Shown here: in pieces, positions 58,475-64,000 of the stretch
Position numbering within the stretch: position 1 is the stretch's first letter
How the letters are laid out: the number at the start of each line of letters is the position of its first letter
Program-made: the position numbers and the translations under genes
The notes under the pieces: generated by a model
What the model saw: only the letters and a program-made list of their open reading frames with translations
Told to the model about the DNA's origin: nothing
Databases searched by the model: none
Source: Glandiceps talaboti
Lineage: Eukaryota; Hemichordata; Enteropneusta; Spengelidae
Reading direction: 5' to 3'
NCBI RefSeq assembly: GCF_964340395.1
Contig: NC_135561.1
Coordinates: 3,407,501 to 3,471,500, forward strand
DNA length: 64,000 nt

Positions 58475-58796
58475 TGAGAATGAATGTACATTGAGTTTGA
58501 ATTCAATTTTAGTTTCAAGAATGTATGCGTAGAAATTTTCATAATTTGAAAGATTTTTAAAAAAAGTTTTACATCACAAAATGAATTTTAAAGCATGCAT
58601 CACTGAGAAATACAAAGTGGCACCCCTCATATGAGAATGAATGTACATGGAGTTTGAATTCAATTTTAGTTTCAAGCATGTATGCATAGAAATTTTCATA
58701 AATTTGAAAGATTTTTTTAAAAACGTTTTACAACATCACAAAATGAATTTTAAAGCATGCATCAGTAAGAAATACAAAGTGGCACCCCTCATATAT
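58475..58796. repeat. 157-bp tandem duplication
   Basis: Two copies about 93% identical (58475-58631 and 58632-58796), beginning TGAGAATGAATGTACATKGA and ending GTGGCACCCCTCATAT. Recent. Confidence 0.9.
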
Positions 58797-58799
58797 CTA

Positions 58800-59961
58800 G
58801 ACATTGAACACTATCATTACAAGATTGTTTACAGGATTCTACACTTTATATACTGTAGTTGGCATGACGGCCTAGCGTACTCATATCAGAATTATTGAAT
58901 ATTCATATTTGCATACTTTATATCTCATGATTCATTACCCAAAAATTTGAATTAACCATTTTTCAAATTTCATTATCTAAAGGACAATTTATTAACTTTA
59001 TTTTCATATATTTTAATTTGTTTTGTTCAAAAAGAATTGAGAGAAAAAAAAGAGAGCACATTTCACTACCTTAAAGGTAATACAATTTTTTTTAAGACTG
59101 TAGATTAAATTGGCAAAATTCTGATAAACTTTTAGTTATACAATAGTATAGTATAACTTTTGTGGGGAAACAAAATGTCAGATTTTACTAAATTTTCTAT
59201 GAAAACATGGTATACAAAGCATGTTTTTAATGTTGTAAGTTATCTACAAAGAAACTCTAGAGTAACTAATCAAGAGATTAGATTATTTTGCTTACAATCC
59301 TAATCATGGCCTTGGTATCAATATAGGTACACCTATTGTGACTTAGGACATAAACATCACTAGGTAGAAGTAACCTTCCCTCCTCCTCCCCCCCCCCCCT
59401 CCTCGACAATGACACCAGGTGCACATTAGTACACCCTCCCCTTCCCATGACATACCAGTTTAGGTACACCTAGTACACAGACATCAGTAGGTAGACAGTA
59501 GCACTCCCCTCCCCATGACAACTGAATAGCATAGACTCTACTGGTATCTTTTCTTTATGTAGCCTTATTTGAATAAAGATTTTGTGAAAAAGGTGCAGAT
59601 AAAATTTGCACTATGCTTGATCTGGAGAGGAATTTCCAGGGTTTGATGCTATGCTTGGTAGTTCAATTAAGCCAGGTGAAGTTTTCAGGATACATTTTTT
59701 TTCTATTGATTTCCATTGGGCTATAAAACAGACTACCACATTATACAATTGATAATCTAGATATTATGTTTAGTAGTCTATTTGTCTACGGACGATGGTA
59801 CTACTTATTTCCAGAAGTTTTTTTCAGTTGGAATTAATTAGTTGTTAGAGCCTCACTAGAAGACGTGCATGAGTCTGAGGCTACAATATGTTGTGCTCTT
59901 TATTCTTCATGTAGTCATGGTTACTTCGATCCTGGGGTAGTGTCTAAACCAATTCATCACA
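58800..59961. other. Gene-free sequence
   Basis: An imperfect duplication at 59325-59520 (TAGGTACACCTA, ATCASTAGGTAGA) with C-rich runs at 59388-59399. Nothing else. Confidence 0.45.
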
Positions 59962-60112
59962 CCACTCACTGACACACACTATTTCAAGTGACACATCAAA
60001 AATTGGCTGTTCTCCTATCTCTAACTATGTGGTGACACACAAGAAATCCCAGTTTTTTCTCGTTTTGACTCACAACAACAAAATTTGGCTATTATTAGAG
60101 GGCACACTGCCT
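59962..60112. mobile_element. Second copy of the CCAGTRTGCCCTC MITE
   Basis: Matches 45215-45350: ACTCACTGACACACAC, CACATCAAAAATTGGCTGTT and CTCACAACAACAAAATTTGG, ending AGAGGGCACACTG. The left end is not recognisable. Confidence 0.65.
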
Positions 60113-63100
60113 GGGGGAATCATGTCAGACACCAGGTCGTAGTAACAATATACCAATACTTTAGCTGGATGAATTAAGTGAACACAACATGAAGTAACCA
60201 CTAGTAAGTACAGCGGTATTCAGTATACAATGGGATGTAAAGACAAACAGTACTTATCAGAATAAATAAATATCTATAGGCAACAAAGTACTGGGATGCC
60301 ACAAAACAACAAACAAACGGATGAAAGTTTGGAAAGTCTTAGAAACTATGACTGTTAAAGACCGGGATTGGGAATTGGAAAAAAAAAACACTGTTATAGG
60401 ACTCAGAACTTGGAAACCTAAAACTTAATTTTGAGGACCAACATTGGAAATTGGAAGAAAAAAGCATGTATCAATCAGAAACTAAACCTAAGTACAACTC
60501 TCCAGAGAGATACTGAGGAAAGAAATTTACGAAAAGTGCTAAATAGGAACTGAAACCTTAGTATTAAAATAAAAGACATGGCCTAGATTGAAAAAGAAGA
60601 AAACGTGTGGTCAAAATTTGGACTACTTAGAAACAAACCTCACCTAAGTTTAAAGCTTAAGAATAAGATTGATGCAATACATTTAAAACTTTCATATCAA
60701 ACTGCTGAAATACAGTAACCAGGCCTCAAGTTGGCACCTAGTTTTATCTGTATGTCGTGCAAAGCTAACATTAATTCTCCTCTAGCCTAAGGCTCTAGAA
60801 TGGATGAATTTATGTTAGATATATATAAATAGATGAATGTGATAAACTAAGTGCATGTGTGTCTAAATGCTTTCATTATTGTACAATATCTAGCACTCTA
60901 CCCACAAAAAAGTAAGGGATTTTGTTTGAAATGATCAAACAGTATTGTTGTACTTAGATTAGAGTAACACGATCACTTAGTGTGATGGTGAAATGAATCA
61001 CACATTCAAAATTGTCAATATGGAGAATTTGAATATATCTCATTCATCGAAAGTTTGTTGATTTTTATTCTCTCCTTCAATATACTACCAAGCATTGTAA
61101 TTTATCAGTATGCTGATCTTTTTATGGATCTTATCATAAATAATTTTAAATTAAGTAGTGAAAATAAGTTCATTTTCATGTACAAAGTGACCACACCTTC
61201 ACAAACAAAATCACTTGAAAATAACAGGAAATTTTTTGAGAGAATCCTTAAATTGTACCTTAAATACAAAAGAAAACACATTAACTAAAATAAATGAAAC
61301 ACAATTCAAAAAGCACTTTTTGAAAATATACATATTTCTGCGTTGATGTGATACTGTATTATAAATACATAATTTTCCTACTAATTTTAAAAATTCCAGT
61401 CCTGTATAATTCAACACTACACTATACATTACTTCCTTTCATCACCTTTTATTCTTATCCTTGACATTTTCACAAACTATCATTTACTCACATACAAGTA
61501 CTATAAATGGTTAGTATGTATGTGTAAGAACTGTTGACAATGACATGGAGAAGTCCATGTTCAAAGTGTAGACTGCCCTCTGGGTACCTATACATGTACA
61601 TGCACATTCTCATCATCTACAGGGACTATCAACTTTTATAACATGTCCATGACACCAAACTCTGAATAGTGGGTGACAAAAAATTATTGTCCCTTTTTAT
61701 GAAGCCGAGAGACTTCTTTCTATGTGTTCAACTTGACCTGTATGAGGTGTAATAAACACTAGAGGTCTACCTAAGTTTTTTATCTAAACTATATACCAAA
61801 ATAGCGCTAATGGCATTGTAGAACAACTGTATTTGGCTGTTGCTATGGGCATGGCCTTGTTGCCAGGCATATTTGCATATTTTAACAATCTTTTATTCAC
61901 TTGCCTACCCATCCCTTTTGTTATCTTGTAATATGCATCATCATTTCACTGTTGCTAAGGGCATGGTCATGGTTACAAAATCAAAGTTCAATATTTTGAT
62001 ACCATATAAGTTAGTGTTCATTGTAATTTACCACTGAAAATGTTATCCTACAAATGTCTAATGGTCAGCATTTGCTGAGTTGTATATACATGTAGGTCCT
62101 ACATACAACTAAACAAATGCTGGCCATTAAAAAATTAGTCTGGAGACATAGCTTGAGTTTCGTGTACACAGACATCTTGATATGTGAAACCAAAGACAGC
62201 ATGTAGACTATTAGAGAGTACAACACATCATTTGTTACGTCTACTATATTTCCGTCATATCAACTAATACCTATTACTACTACAGAACAAAACACATCAC
62301 TGAATCCATACATCTAGTTTTCAAAAATGTAAAATGTAAATTTGATACTGTTAAACAGTAATGCGTTTCCATTAAACGAAGTCATTTTCTTCTAGCCATG
62401 TTTTTGTGTGAAATGTATCTGTCTACTTTTTTAAGTGAAATGGGATACTGCTCCTCAGTTCAAGCTGACAATATATTGACAGATGAATGAAGGATGAAAA
62501 GTCAACAAGATACTTCTATTTTTCTCCATGTTAGAGTCAGAACAATTCTTTTACAGGTATGTATACCTTTTGATATCAAACTAGTAATGCCATACCCCTC
62601 TTTCCAGGAAGATTGAACCAAACCTCTGGGATCAATTTGTTTGAAAATAAAAGAGACTGCTGAAATCACTCTAACTTTGACATTTAAAAGCATGTTCTTG
62701 GTGTTTTTGATATTATTACAGAAATTTGGCTGTTCCACCATCTTGCTTTCAAGGAAATAGTCAATCTAATATTTCCAATACAGTTAACACTGTGTTTGGT
62801 AGTCACTTAGTGGTATAAGAGGTATATATATTGCAATCAATCATTTTGATATCCATTCAAAACTAGTGCATAGTAATCAACCTCTCATTTCATTTCTTGA
62901 TGTTTATGGGTTGGAGTTCCTTGAACACAGTAATGCTCAGCAAAAGTTGAAAACTTCAATTTCCGATGTGCCTACGAAATGACGATAAAATTGGAACATT
63001 ACCCTCATTTCTGAATAGTTCAAACAAATCGAACATGCTTGTTAGCTTCTCCTTCCATTCTGTGGAAATACAAACAAAAAGAACTTCGCCCTTCATACGA

Positions 63101-64000
63101 CTGCCTAGTAAGCCCTTCCATTAAGACTCGGTACATTAACCCATTCTTTTCAAAAGTGTGGTTTTCAAATGTGTGGAGTCCTTATGGGACTTACATGTAC
63201 TATTTGAAAACAGTTGGAATAATGTACCTAATTCACCCAAAACTTGCAAACTAGAGTACCCCAATTGTTAATCATAACATCAGACTGAATATAATTATAG
63301 CTTCAACATTCAGGCTATGGTAATTCTGAAGGGTCAATGTCATCATGGGCATGGTTATTCTAAAGGGAATAGGCCCCAGACATGATTATCATTGTCCCCA
63401 TATGATATACAAAGTTTTACACTTTTTTATGAATTTTTCCCCAATTGAATAGGTTGTACAAAGCATTGCCAGACGTTAATGGTGTTTGGGCCTGATTTGT
63501 CACCTGCATTATTGTTAGTACCATACCCCAGAGACTAAAAAGGAAATTGTCTTGGTGTTACTTTCTCAACAAGTTCTCTATACCAAGGTAATGTTTCATA
63601 TTTTGAGTCAATCACCCCAATCTACTAGTTTTATGTATTGACTAAAATGATATGTACCAAACACAAACTCATCTCTGTCTATCTATCTGTCTGTCTATCT
63701 ATCTGTCTGTCTGCATTTAAAGCGTATTTTGAAAGGCATAAAATTTAAAGATGTCTGTTGTTAATTTTTGTGTATACATGTGAAAGAATGGCATGCATTC
63801 ATTTTCTATGAAGAGTTATGTGATAATCTTACCCACACTAGAGTGTAAATTAAAATACCATCCGTGTGTGAACCAGGAACAAAGTTACATGTTATAATTG
63901 TCTAGACAGTGAAGGAATAGATTCTCAGAATGCTAGTCTTGGCCTTGTCTTGGTTGTTGACCCAACAAGGGGTACTCAATTCTGTCATCAAGTGATCACC
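60113..64000. other. Gene-free right flank
   Basis: I see no exon with conserved protein content. Present: a hairpin with arms TAATGGTCAGCATTTG and CAAATGCTGGCCATTA (62059-62129), a doubled TGTTGCTAAGGGCATGG word (61836 and 61954), a dispersed repeat copy at 62905-62985, a lone minisatellite monomer at 63523-63590 and a CTATCTGT tract at 63676-63713. Confidence 0.5.

Noticed and set aside
57400-64000. Search for a further gene on either strand
   Set aside because: Only short AT-driven frames without conserved motifs or consistent splice pairs.

Overview
The window is animal nuclear DNA, AT-rich and gene-sparse. It has short exons with consensus GT/AG splice sites, kilobase introns, many mini- and microsatellites and many short inverted-repeat transposon remnants. 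I recognise four protein-coding genes, all ordinary bilaterian housekeeping or metabolic genes. The family set (an FBXW2 orthologue, a DYRK4-type kinase, SDR16C retinol dehydrogenases) and the high intron density fit a slow-evolving invertebrate such as a lophotrochozoan, hemichordate or lancelet. I cannot assign the species, and I see no bacterial, organellar or viral genes.

Layout: 1-2065 is a higher-order satellite (five 31-bp monomers per 155-bp unit). 2545-7594 (minus) is a four-exon SDR16C5-like gene, and 10643-13561 (minus) is its tandem duplicate. Exons 1, 3 and 4 of the two are identical in length and all intron phases match. A roughly 1-kb minisatellite lies between them. 15854-21342 (plus) is a complete six-exon FBXW2 orthologue of 462 residues, transcribed divergently from the second SDR gene. 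21343-32093 is a gene-free convergent interval with a 2-kb 48-bp minisatellite and several small inverted-repeat elements. 32094-55854 (minus) is a 13-exon DYRK4-type kinase of 634 residues, possibly with an alternative first exon at 57206-57364. 57400-64000 has no gene I can support.

The two SDRs probably oxidise retinol or related lipid alcohols at the ER or lipid droplet. FBXW2 is an SCF ubiquitin-ligase receptor, and the DYRK is a class II tyrosine-autophosphorylating Ser/Thr kinase. Nothing suggests that they form one pathway.

The most unusual signal is that tandem duplication has repeatedly captured 5' splice sites. FBXW2 intron 1 is an array of about 20 copies of a 48-bp unit that includes the end of exon 1 and its GTAAGT donor. 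The first SDR gene has four 17-bp copies of its exon 2 donor, and DYRK4 has two 44-bp copies of its exon 12 donor. The window also holds MITE pairs with readable terminal repeats and target duplications, including one nested insertion whose empty site can be inferred from a related copy.
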